Of a DNA stretch of 64,000 nucleotides, positions 1 through 7,832 are shown one piece after another; position 1 is the first letter of the stretch; each line of letters starts with the position of its first letter. Location of the stretch: contig NZ_AP017313.1 of assembly GCF_002355435.1 (NCBI RefSeq), positions 4,154,001 through 4,218,000 of the forward strand. The letters are read 5' to 3'. The notes beneath the pieces were generated by a model. The model did no database searches, was not told the origin of the DNA, and worked only from the letters and a program-made list of their open reading frames with translations. Source of the stretch: Mucilaginibacter gotjawali (GTDB lineage: Bacteria > Bacteroidota > Bacteroidia > Sphingobacteriales > Sphingobacteriaceae). A program made the translations under genes and the position numbers.

Positions 1-10
1 TCACAAAAGG

Positions 11-967
11 TTAAAATATCGCTTCCGCAATTCTTTTTGTTGGCCCTGCGTTACTCATAGTATAAAAATGCAATACCGGCACACCAAAAGCCATCAATTC
101 TTTACACTGGTTGATCATCCACTCAATACCCACGTCCCTAACATCTTTCTCGGATTTACAGGCGTTTATGGCGTCGCAAAGGTCTTCGGGCATATCAATA
201 TGAAAGGTTTTGGATAGGTTAACCAATTGTTTGGAGCCTGTAACCGGTTTTAACCCCGGGATAATGGGCACAGTGATGCCATTTGCCCGGCAATTATTTA
301 CAAAATCAAAATACTTCTGGTTATCGAAAAACATTTGGGTTACAATGAAATTTGCACCCATGTCTATCTTTTGTTTCAGGTATTTAAAATCAGTCTTCAG
401 ATTGGGGGCCTCAAAATGTTTTTCGGGATAACCTGCTACGCCGATACAGAAATCGGTTTTCAGGTTTTCTTCGTTATTTTCGTGCAGGTAAACACCGTTA
501 TTCATATTTACCACCTGCTCCAAAAGATCGGTTGCATAATTGTGTCCGTTGGGAGTCGGGATAAATGAGGCATCAGCTTTGCGGGCATCGCCGCGCAGAA
601 CCAAAACATTTTCGATGCCTAAAAACTGCAGGTCGATCAGTCCATTTTCGGTTTCGTCTTTAGTAAACCCTCCACACAATAAATGCGGAACAGTATCCAC
701 TTTGTATTTATTCATGATGGCCGCACAAATAGCGATAGTTCCCGGGCGCTTGCGGTAGCTCAGTTTCTCCAGTAAACCATTGGGATGCTGTTTGTAGATG
801 AAGTCCTCACGCAGCGAGGTAACGTCAATAAAAGGCGGTTTAAATTCCATTAGAGGGTCAATAGCATCATACAAACCCTGTATGCTATGCCCTTTTAATG
901 GCGGTATCAGTTCAAAAGAAAAAAGTGTTTTGCCTTTGGCGTTGTTAATATGTTCGGTTATCTTCAT
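11..967 (-). CDS. metF: 5,10-methylenetetrahydrofolate reductase
   Basis: A 318-residue flavoprotein of normal family length. It reduces 5,10-methylene-THF to 5-methyl-THF, the methyl donor for methionine synthase, in the cytoplasm. The N-terminal strand FSFELIPPLKG (about residues 16-26) carries the conserved catalytic Glu region, and the CGGFTKDE and VLVLRGD stretches (about 98-127) are typical of the FAD-binding barrel. It lies 94 bases downstream of metH on the same strand, so the pair probably shares the SAM-riboswitch-controlled transcript. The gap to metH holds an inverted G/C-rich repeat that could tune its share of the message. Family assignment is firm; co-transcription is inferred. 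Confidence 0.95.
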   Translation of the reverse strand: MKITEHINNAKGKTLFSFELIPPLKGHSIQGLYDAIDPLMEFKPPFIDVTSLREDFIYKQHPNGLLEKLSYRKRPGTIAICAAIMNKYKVDTVPHLLCGGFTKDETENGLIDLQFLGIENVLVLRGDARKADASFIPTPNGHNYATDLLEQVVNMNNGVYLHENNEENLKTDFCIGVAGYPEKHFEAPNLKTDFKYLKQKIDMGANFIVTQMFFDNQKYFDFVNNCRANGITVPIIPGLKPVTGSKQLVNLSKTFHIDMPEDLCDAINACKSEKDVRDVGIEWMINQCKELMAFGVPVLHFYTMSNAGPTKRIAEAIF

Positions 968-1063
968 GCCCCCTGACCCCCTAAAGGGGGAATTTTTATT
1001 TAATTTTTTATGATTCTTGTTGTAAGCTCCCGCAGTTGCTCCCCCTTTAGGGGGCCGGGGGCT
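968..1063. repeat. Inverted pair of G/C-rich palindromes between metH and metF
   Basis: Copy 1 (968-990) and copy 2 (1039-1063) are inverted copies of one element of about 24 bases, each containing the small palindrome CCCCCTAAAGGGGG. Copy 2 abuts the metH stop codon and copy 1 abuts the metF start codon, so the whole spacer can fold as one hairpin in the metH-metF message. A related element is translated inside metH at 4149-4195. Confidence 0.8.
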
Positions 1064-4000
1064 AATAATTCAAATTCGGCCCCAGCCAGCGCTCTACGGT
1101 TTCTAAATCCATATTCTTGCGCTTTGCATAATCTTCTACCTGGTCTTTACTAATCTTACCTAAACCAAAATAACGCGCTTGCGGATGTGCAAAATAAAAG
1201 CCGCTTACGGATGCTGCCGGCGTCATGGCGAGGCTTTCTGTCAGGTGCATTTTTGCGTTGTCTTCGGCCTTTAATATTTCAAATAAGGTTGTTTTTTCGG
1301 TATGATCCGGGCAGGCAGGATATCCCGGCGCCGGGCGGATGCCCTGGTATTCTTCTTTGATCAGCTCATCGGCCCCCAGGTTCTCCCCTTTCGAATACCC
1401 CCAATATTCCTTGCGTACCAACTCGTGCATTTTTTCTGCAAATGCCTCTGCTAACCTATCGGCAAGGGCTTTGGCCATGATACTATTATAATCGTCGTAA
1501 TCTGCCTCAAATTTAGCCACCAGTTCATCGCAACCAATCCCGCTGGTTACGGCAAAGCCGCCAAAATAATCGGGCACGCCGCTTTCCTTTGGTGCGATAA
1601 AATCAGATAACGCGTAATATGGCTCGCCTTTCACTTTTTCGCTTTGCTGGCGCAGGGTGTGGATAGTGGTTAATAATGTTTTGCGGGTTTCATCTGTATA
1701 TAATTCAATATCATCCCCTACGCTGTTTGCCGGCCAGAAACCGATGACACCGTTTGCCTGAAGCAGTTTTTCTTTAACTATTTTCTTTAATAATACCTGT
1801 GCATCATCATAAAGCTTCTTCGCTTCCACCCCAACATATTTGTCATCAAATATCTTAGGATAGCTGCCCCTTAGCTCCCAGGTATGGAAAAATGGCGTCC
1901 AGTCGATATAGGGCACCAGTTCTTCCAGCGGGAATGCTTCAATAACTTTCGTCCCGGTAAATGTTGGTTTATTGGCGATAGCGCCATTCAGATTGATCTG
2001 TAATTTTGAATTACGGGCATCCGCAATACTGATAAAGCGTTTGTCCGACCGTTTATTTAAATGGGCCTCACGCGCTTTTGCGTATTCTTCCTTTATATTT
2101 TTTACATACGGTCCGCGCTGGTCTTTATTCATCAAACTACTGCAAACCGTAACGCTGCGTGATGCATCCAGCACGTGGATAGCCGGGCCGGAGTAATGCG
2201 GGTCAACCTTAACCGCCGCATGGATGCGCGAGGTGGTTGCGCCGCCGATAATCAAAGGAATAGTAAACCCTTCGCGCTCCATTTCTTTGGCAAAATGCAC
2301 CATTTCATCCAGCGAGGGGGTAATCAACCCACTCAGGCCGATAATATCTACATTTTGCTTTTTAGCTTCCTCGATAATCCTTTGCGCCGGAACCATCACC
2401 CCAAGGTCAATCACCTCGAAATTATTGCAGGCCAAAACTACGCCTACTATATTTTTGCCAATGTCGTGCACGTCGCCCTTAACGGTAGCCATTAGTACTT
2501 TACCGGCATTGGCGCGGCTTCCGCTGCTATCTTCACCCGCGTCAATCACCCTTTGTTTTTCCAGTTCAATAAAGGGCAGTAAATAGGCAACCGCCTTTTT
2601 CATTACCCTGGCCGATTTTACCACCTGCGGTAAAAACATCTTGCCTGAACCAAAAAGATCACCCACTACGTTCATCCCGTCCATTAACGGGCCTTCTATT
2701 ACTTCCAAAGGTTTGGCATAAGCTTGCCTTGCCTCTTCCACATCTTCATCCAGGTATTCAATAATGCCTTTTACCAAAGCGTGCGATAAACGTTCAGCAA
2801 CGGGCGCTTTACGCCATTCTTCATCTCTTACAATTTCTTTACCTTTTGATTTTATCGTATCAGCAAACTCTACCAGGCGTTCAGTTGCATCCTCACGGCG
2901 ATTCAAAAGCACATCTTCGACCAGCACCAGCAGGTCTTTCGGTATTTCTTCGTAAACCTCCAGCATGCCGGCGTTTACAATGCCCATATCAAGGCCCGCT
3001 TTAATGGCATGATACAAAAATGCGGAGTGCATGGCCTCACGCACCACGTTATTCCCCCTGAAGGAGAACGAGATATTACTTACCCCGCCGCTTACTTTGG
3101 CATAAGGCAAATTTCCCTTTATCCAGCGGGTAGCTTCAATAAAATCAACCGCGTAATTGTTATGCTCTTCAAGCCCGGTGGCAACTGTCAGGATGTTTGG
3201 GTCGAAGATAATATCCTGCGGTGGAAAGCCAATTTCATTGACGAGTATGTTGTATGATCGCTGGCAAATTTCTTTACGGCGCTCCAATGAATCGGCCTGG
3301 CCGGTTTCATCAAAAGCCATCACTACTGTAGCGGCGCCGTAGCTTAATATCTTGCGGGCATATTCTTTAAATTTCTCTTCTCCTTCTTTCAGCGAGATAG
3401 AATTGACGATGCCTTTACCCTGTAAACATTTTAAACCAGCTTCAATCACCGTCCATTTGGAGGAGTCGATCATGATGGGCAGTTTGGCAATATCAGGTTC
3501 CGAAGCCACCAGGTTAAGGAACTTTACCATCACCGCTTCCGAATCGATCATCCCTTCATCCATGTTGATATCGATCACCTGGGCACCGCCTTCTACCTGC
3601 TGGCGGGCAACAGTTAATGCCGCTTCATAATCCTCGGCCAAAATCAATTTGGAGAACTTTGGCGAACCTGTGATGTTTGTCCGTTCGCCAATATTTACAA
3701 AATTAGTTTCGGGTGTAAGGGTAACTGCTTCCAGGCCGCTTAGGCGCAGGTAGGGCTCAATTTCAGGCCTCACCCTGGGCGGGTATTTTGCTGCCTTTTC
3801 GGCAATACATTTGATATGCTCAGGTGTGGTACCACAGCAGCCGCCAACAATATTTACCAGCCCGGCCTTCATAAACTCGTCTACCTGGTGGGCTGTTTCG
3901 TGGGCTGTTTCATCGTACTGGCCGAATTCATTTGGAAGGCCTGCATTTGGATATGCAGAGATAAATACATCCGCTTTTTGCGAAAGTTCTTCAATATGCG

Positions 4001-4790
4001 GCCGCATTTCTTTTGCTCCCAGAGCGCAATTTAAACCCACTGACAATAAATTGGCATGGCGCACCGAATTCCAGAAGGCTTCCACCGTTTGCCCTGAAAG
4101 GGTACGCCCGGAAGCATCAGTAATGGTGCCGGAGATCATGATGGGCAACCCGTCCGGCCCCCCTCTAAATCTCCCCCCGGTTGGGGGAGACTTTTTTATT
4201 TCATTAAAGTACCTGTTGATAGCAAACAGGGCTGCTTTTGCATTTAGGGTATCAAATATGGTTTCGATGATCAACAGATCAGCGCCACCATCTACAAGGC
4301 CGCGCACCTGGTCGTAATAGGCTTCTGCCAAATCGTCAAAACTAACCGCGCGATAGCCCGGGTCGTTTACGTCCGGTGAAAGTGAAGCCGTACGGTTGGT
4401 TGGCCCGACAGCGCCAGCCACAAAACGCGGTTTGGACGGGTCTTTTTTATTATATTCATCAGCAACCTCGCGGGCAATGCGGGCGCCTTCATAGCTCAAT
4501 TCGTAGGCCAATTCTTCCAGGTGATAATCAGCCAGTGAAATGCGCTGGGTGCTGAAGGTATTCGTTTCGATGATATCGGCACCTGCCTCCAGGTATTCAG
4601 CATGTATGGCTTTGATCACATCGGGGCGTGTGATGTTCAGCAGGTCGTTATTTCCTTTAAGATCAGAGCCATGATTGCGAAACCGTTCGCCACGAAAATC
4701 CTCTTCGGATAATTCGTACCGCTGGATCATGGTACCCATTGCCCCGTCAATTACAAGAATGCGTTTTTGTAGTTCTTTTCTGATATCCAT
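1062..4790 (-). CDS. metH: Cobalamin-dependent methionine synthase
   Basis: A 1242-residue four-module enzyme that moves the methyl group of 5-methyl-THF to homocysteine through cobalamin. The order is: homocysteine-binding module with zinc ligands Cys255 (GLNCALG) and Cys318/Cys319 (GGCCGTTPEH); pterin-binding module starting near NIGERTN (367-373); cobalamin cap and binding module with axial His775 in DVHDIG; and the C-terminal SAM reactivation module with the PAPGYPACPDH stretch. Residues 199-214 (about KKSPPTGGRFRGGPDG) are extra relative to the E. coli protein as I recall it, and are encoded by a palindromic repeat. A SAM riboswitch sits 134 bases upstream; metF follows. All catalytic residues are present, so it should be active. 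Confidence 0.97.
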   Translation of the reverse strand: MDIRKELQKRILVIDGAMGTMIQRYELSEEDFRGERFRNHGSDLKGNNDLLNITRPDVIKAIHAEYLEAGADIIETNTFSTQRISLADYHLEELAYELSYEGARIAREVADEYNKKDPSKPRFVAGAVGPTNRTASLSPDVNDPGYRAVSFDDLAEAYYDQVRGLVDGGADLLIIETIFDTLNAKAALFAINRYFNEIKKSPPTGGRFRGGPDGLPIMISGTITDASGRTLSGQTVEAFWNSVRHANLLSVGLNCALGAKEMRPHIEELSQKADVFISAYPNAGLPNEFGQYDETAHETAHQVDEFMKAGLVNIVGGCCGTTPEHIKCIAEKAAKYPPRVRPEIEPYLRLSGLEAVTLTPETNFVNIGERTNITGSPKFSKLILAEDYEAALTVARQQVEGGAQVIDINMDEGMIDSEAVMVKFLNLVASEPDIAKLPIMIDSSKWTVIEAGLKCLQGKGIVNSISLKEGEEKFKEYARKILSYGAATVVMAFDETGQADSLERRKEICQRSYNILVNEIGFPPQDIIFDPNILTVATGLEEHNNYAVDFIEATRWIKGNLPYAKVSGGVSNISFSFRGNNVVREAMHSAFLYHAIKAGLDMGIVNAGMLEVYEEIPKDLLVLVEDVLLNRREDATERLVEFADTIKSKGKEIVRDEEWRKAPVAERLSHALVKGIIEYLDEDVEEARQAYAKPLEVIEGPLMDGMNVVGDLFGSGKMFLPQVVKSARVMKKAVAYLLPFIELEKQRVIDAGEDSSGSRANAGKVLMATVKGDVHDIGKNIVGVVLACNNFEVIDLGVMVPAQRIIEEAKKQNVDIIGLSGLITPSLDEMVHFAKEMEREGFTIPLIIGGATTSRIHAAVKVDPHYSGPAIHVLDASRSVTVCSSLMNKDQRGPYVKNIKEEYAKAREAHLNKRSDKRFISIADARNSKLQINLNGAIANKPTFTGTKVIEAFPLEELVPYIDWTPFFHTWELRGSYPKIFDDKYVGVEAKKLYDDAQVLLKKIVKEKLLQANGVIGFWPANSVGDDIELYTDETRKTLLTTIHTLRQQSEKVKGEPYYALSDFIAPKESGVPDYFGGFAVTSGIGCDELVAKFEADYDDYNSIMAKALADRLAEAFAEKMHELVRKEYWGYSKGENLGADELIKEEYQGIRPAPGYPACPDHTEKTTLFEILKAEDNAKMHLTESLAMTPAASVSGFYFAHPQARYFGLGKISKDQVEDYAKRKNMDLETVERWLGPNLNY
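4149..4195. repeat. Palindromic element translated in frame within metH
   Basis: On the + strand, GGCCCCCCTCTAAATC is followed by the palindrome TCTCCCCCCGGTTGGGGGAGA and a T-run. It resembles the intergenic G/C elements at 968-1063. It keeps the metH frame and encodes residues 199-214, just before the conserved LPIMISGTITDASGRT stretch. It looks like an inserted repeat that became coding sequence. Confidence 0.7.
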
Positions 4791-4796
4791 TTTTAA

Positions 4797-4878
4797 GATG
4801 TGAGACGTGAGATATGAGATATGAGATAATAAAAACCGACAAAACAGTCTCTTATCTCAAGTCTCATATCTCACATCT
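4797..4878. repeat. Inverted repeat of GAGATAT words in the metH leader
   Basis: Arm 1 (4797-4830) is made of reiterated TGAGATA-like words; arm 2 (4846-4878) is its near reverse complement. The pair forms a long hairpin in the metH leader, between the SAM aptamer and the start codon. It may contribute to riboswitch output or simply be the local version of the intergenic hairpins found across 1-11 kb. Confidence 0.8.
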
Positions 4879-4923
4879 AATAAAAAAAGCTTATATCGAG
4901 AAGTCGTCTGATCACTGACCTTC

Positions 4924-5031
4924 GCTTATCTTTCCCGGGAGCCAGTTGGCTCTCAAGTAGAATGTGGCACCTTGTAAGCACAGGTTGCCAAGACTTCGCA
5001 GGGTCTAATCCCTCCGTCTTTCTCTATAAGC
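4924..5031 (-). promoter_or_regulatory. SAM riboswitch (SAM-I type) upstream of metH
   Basis: On the minus strand the aptamer starts with P1 strand GCTTAT (5031-5026) and closes with ATAAGC (4929-4924). In between are the conserved blocks GGAGGGATTAGACCCTG, then CTTGGCAACC, AAGGTGCCA, and a GAGCCAACTGGCTC hairpin. These match the SAM-I core (purine-rich P2 entry, GGCAACC, GGUGCCA). It faces metH, whose start is 134 bases downstream. SAM binding should turn the operon down. The expression platform is not obvious, because no classic U-tailed terminator follows; a long inverted repeat fills the rest of the leader. Confidence 0.88.
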
Positions 5032-5117
5032 ATTGCAAAGATGCGTAATAAAGTAATCATATGCAAGAGGCGTAAATGAGCCAGGTCAAATGATATCATT
5101 TTTTACTTTGTCTATAC

Positions 5118-5156
5118 AAAAAAAGCTGCCTCCAATAATTGGAGGCAGCTTTTTTA
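5118..5156 (-). terminator. Intrinsic terminator downstream of the Bax inhibitor-1 family gene
   Basis: A perfect stem AGCTGCCTCC/GGAGGCAGCT with loop AATAAT lies between an A-run and a T-run, so it can work in both directions. It lies 17 bases past the stop of the minus-strand gene at 5173-5904 and upstream of the metH riboswitch, insulating the two units. Confidence 0.85.
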
Positions 5157-5172
5157 AAAGATTATTTTTCTG

Positions 5173-5904
5173 TTACCTTCTTCTGCCAAAAATACGCAGC
5201 AACATCAGGAACAGGTTGATAAAATCCAGGTAAAGGGTTAAACCACCCATTAGAGCCATTTTTGAGGCAGTGGCATCGCCATAGGCTAAACCGGCACCAA
5301 TGTTTTTCAATTTCTGTACGTCATAAGCGGTTAATCCTACAAACACCGCCACACCAATATAGCTGATCAGCATTTGAAGACCTGAGCTATGCAAAAATAG
5401 GTTTACCAGACTGGCAACAACAATACCAACAAGAAACATAATTAAAATAGAGCCAAATTTGGTGAGGTCAGTTTTAGTGGTGTAACCGGCAATAGCCATA
5501 ATTCCAAATACTATTGATGAAGTTAAGAATACGCCAGTTACCGAAGAAGCGGTGTAAATCAATAGTATAAAGCTTAAACTGATACCTGTTAAAGTTGCAT
5601 AGGCAACAAACAGTAAAGCCAAAACGGGATAGGAAATGCGATTAAGGCCAAATCTCATTAGCAGCACAAATGCTAGCGGCGAAAACATTGCAATGTATGC
5701 AAACCCTGTTAACTGCCCGGTAGTAACGTCGACAAGAGTCATCAGTAGCGACGGCGTATTCGCAAAAACATATGCGGACAGCGCAGATACACCCAATGCC
5801 ACAAACATCCACATGAATACATTAGCTAAAAACCTACGCGATGCGTCGGTATCATTTATTTGGACTATGTTATCATAAACATAGTCAGGTTTATTTATTT
5901 CCAT
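5173..5904 (-). CDS. Bax inhibitor-1/YccA family membrane protein
   Basis: A 243-residue protein with about seven hydrophobic segments. After a polar N-terminus of about 25 residues come FANVFMWMFVALGVSALSAY and successive membrane spans, ending in the FINLFLMLLRIFGRRR tail typical of the family. Members are integral inner-membrane proteins linked to calcium leak and to control of membrane protease FtsH, but the role in Bacteroidota is not established. The gene is monocistronic with its own terminator. The start is the first ATG, giving the usual family length. Confidence 0.9.
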   Translation of the reverse strand: MEINKPDYVYDNIVQINDTDASRRFLANVFMWMFVALGVSALSAYVFANTPSLLMTLVDVTTGQLTGFAYIAMFSPLAFVLLMRFGLNRISYPVLALLFVAYATLTGISLSFILLIYTASSVTGVFLTSSIVFGIMAIAGYTTKTDLTKFGSILIMFLVGIVVASLVNLFLHSSGLQMLISYIGVAVFVGLTAYDVQKLKNIGAGLAYGDATASKMALMGGLTLYLDFINLFLMLLRIFGRRR

Positions 5905-5985
5905 TTTTCTTTTAAAATTTATTTATACAAATTTAATTATTAGAGTTGAGATTTTAGACGCCCAAAATGAGAAAAAGTTTAGTTT

Positions 5986-6105
5986 GAGTCCGGAAGTCGG
6001 AAAAGACCGAAAGTCCGGAAGATTAAAATCCTGTTCTTAAACAAAGTTTCGGGTTTACTCCAGTTCGTCTTTCGGACTTTACTGACTTTCCGGACTTTCG
6101 GACTC
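5986..6105. repeat. Inverted repeat of GTCCGGAA words
   Basis: Arm 1 (5986-6021) contains repeated GTCCGGAAG/GACCGAAAG words; arm 2 (6066-6105) is the near reverse complement. The arms are separated by about 45 bases and lie in the spacer between two minus-strand genes, abutting the end of the 6110-6676 gene. Same architecture as the other backbone repeats but a different word. Confidence 0.8.
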
Positions 6106-6109
6106 TTAC

Positions 6110-6676
6110 CTACCCCAGTCTTCTTACCAATTGCTCTTCTACTTTTTTAAATACCTGGATAGGTTTTAATGCACGCCAGCCCAGGTCGTCCAATACCCCA
6201 CCGAAATTGATATAGTAGTCGATATTGTTTCGTTTAAACTCATCAATTACGTGTTCGCGGAAATTGATGCCGGCTATCCAGCCGTCCTCCACATCCTGGA
6301 ACCATTCTTCGTAGTAACAATCGTCGGATGAGTGAAAATTCAATACGTTTTCGCCAATCAGGATGAAATAATGGATACCACTATCCGTCATCAGGTCAAG
6401 GATCTCGCGTTTCAGCATCATGATATCGTTATTGATCGCGTCGTTCCACTCGCCTATAAATTCTATGATGGTGTAACCACGTTCGTAATCAACAAAAAGT
6501 ACTTTTAAATACAGCGTATTTGAACCAAAGGCATCCCATTGCGGATGCAGCAGGTAATTGTAAACCTGCTTATCAAATTCAAACTCACTGTATTCAGTTG
6601 CATAAAACGGCGAATATTCGTCTTCCGCAGCAATATAATCGTCGCGCCATTTATAATATGGTTCTATTTCGTGCAT
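6110..6676 (-). CDS. Conserved hypothetical protein
   Basis: A 188-residue, acidic, aromatic-rich protein with no signal peptide or membrane span, so probably cytoplasmic. I do not recognise a named domain. The alternating hydrophobic pattern in the middle (LYLKVLFVDYERGYTIIEF and IHYFILIGENVLNF) suggests a mixed alpha/beta fold. It stands between the Bax-inhibitor gene and murQ, separated from both by hairpin-forming repeats, so it is probably its own transcription unit. The coding frame is supported by uninterrupted length and backbone-like codon use. Confidence 0.75.
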   Translation of the reverse strand: MHEIEPYYKWRDDYIAAEDEYSPFYATEYSEFEFDKQVYNYLLHPQWDAFGSNTLYLKVLFVDYERGYTIIEFIGEWNDAINNDIMMLKREILDLMTDSGIHYFILIGENVLNFHSSDDCYYEEWFQDVEDGWIAGINFREHVIDEFKRNNIDYYINFGGVLDDLGWRALKPIQVFKKVEEQLVRRLG

Positions 6677-6688
6677 TCTTTAATTTTA

Positions 6689-6843
6689 AATGTGCGGATG
6701 AAAAATATTTCAAATGTGCGGATGTGCAAATGTGCAGATTATAAAAACCTAAACCTTTGCATCCGCAGTTTATCAACTCACATCCATTTTTTTAATTAAC
6801 TAATTTGCTTCTTCACTATTTGCACATCTGCACATACGCACAT
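6689..6843. repeat. Inverted repeat of TGTGCGGATG words
   Basis: Arm 1 (6689-6740) has three imperfect copies of a TGTGCGGATG/TGTGCAAATG word. Arm 2 (6821-6843) carries the inverted words TGCACATCTGCACATACGCA. It fills the gap between murQ and the hypothetical gene upstream and overlaps the murQ stop region. Confidence 0.75.
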
Positions 6844-7649
6844 TACCCCTTATAAGCTTCTACTGCTTTTCTAACGCTGCCATGTTCCTTCAATAAACCA
6901 ACAGCGGTATGCTCATCCAGGCCTGTTTCCCTCATTACCATTTTTGTGCCACGGTCAATCAATTTATCGTTTGAGAGCTGCATGTCCACCATTTTATTGC
7001 CTTTTACCCTGCCTAATTGGATCATTACACAGGTGCTCAGCATATTTAACACCAGTTTTTGCGCGGTACCCGCTTTCATCCGGGTGGAGCCTGTCAAAAA
7101 TTCAGGTCCGGTGACAACTTCAACAGGATACTTTGCCGCTGCTGCCACCGGGCTGCCGCTGTTACAAACAATACAACCGGTTACCATATGGTGTTTGTTG
7201 GCCATTTTTAATCCACCCACCACATACGGCGTAGTACCCGATGCCGCTATGCCAACCAGCACATCCTTTTCATTAATTCCGTATGCCAAAAGGTCTTCCC
7301 AGGCCTGCCTGTCGTCGTCTTCGGCAAATTCAACCGCTTTACGGATAGCGCCATCGCCTCCGGCTATAATGCCCACCACCCGATCAAACGGAACGCCGAA
7401 TGTAGGCGGGCATTCAGAAGCATCAACAACACCCAGGCGCCCACTGGTGCCTGCACCGATATAAAAAAGCCTTCCCCCTGCTTTCATTCTTTCAGCAGTG
7501 ATTTTCGCGAGTGCCTCAATTTGTGGCAATGCTTTTTCAACCGCCAGTGGAACGGTACGGTCCTCTTCGTTAATATGCTGAAGGATCTCCTTAACTGTCA
7601 TTTTTTCAAGGTCGTTAAACCTCGAGTCCCTTTCTGTAGTCCTATCCAT
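6843..7649 (-). CDS. murQ: N-acetylmuramic acid 6-phosphate etherase
   Basis: A 268-residue SIS-domain enzyme that splits the lactyl ether of MurNAc-6-phosphate to give GlcNAc-6-phosphate and D-lactate during cell-wall recycling. Diagnostic stretches are IGAGTSGRLGVVDASECPPTFG (about residues 64-85, sugar-phosphate binding), GIAASGTTPYV and FLTGSTRMKAGTAQK. The C-terminal helical part (MRETGLDEHTAVGLL) is complete. Length is slightly below the roughly 300 of E. coli MurQ because the N-terminus is short. It is divergent from the ctp gene, with a 183-base promoter gap between. Confidence 0.95.
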   Translation of the reverse strand: MDRTTERDSRFNDLEKMTVKEILQHINEEDRTVPLAVEKALPQIEALAKITAERMKAGGRLFYIGAGTSGRLGVVDASECPPTFGVPFDRVVGIIAGGDGAIRKAVEFAEDDDRQAWEDLLAYGINEKDVLVGIAASGTTPYVVGGLKMANKHHMVTGCIVCNSGSPVAAAAKYPVEVVTGPEFLTGSTRMKAGTAQKLVLNMLSTCVMIQLGRVKGNKMVDMQLSNDKLIDRGTKMVMRETGLDEHTAVGLLKEHGSVRKAVEAYKG

Positions 7650-7808
7650 GGAGGAATAAATAAATTTCAGGCAAAATTCGGTAAAAATGTTGACAAATAA
7701 AGCCTGGGCTTACCCGCTGAATTTTTCACAGGATTGGAAAAATTTGCCACAGGATTGAAATTTTATTTAAAACAGTATCCAACACGCCACTACCTTAACA
7801 ACAATTAT

Positions 7809-7816
7809 TAACTTTG
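7809..7816 (+). promoter_or_regulatory. Candidate -7 promoter box for the processing protease
   Basis: TAACTTTG matches the Bacteroidetes -7 consensus TAnnTTTG and lies 16 bases before the ATG at 7833. A clear TTG at -33 is not visible, so support is partial. Confidence 0.35.
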
Positions 7817-7832
7817 TAGTAAGTATACTAGT

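Noticed and set aside
3811..4317. 168-residue + strand ORF inside metH
   Set aside because: Antisense shadow of a strongly conserved enzyme; no start signal or family resemblance.
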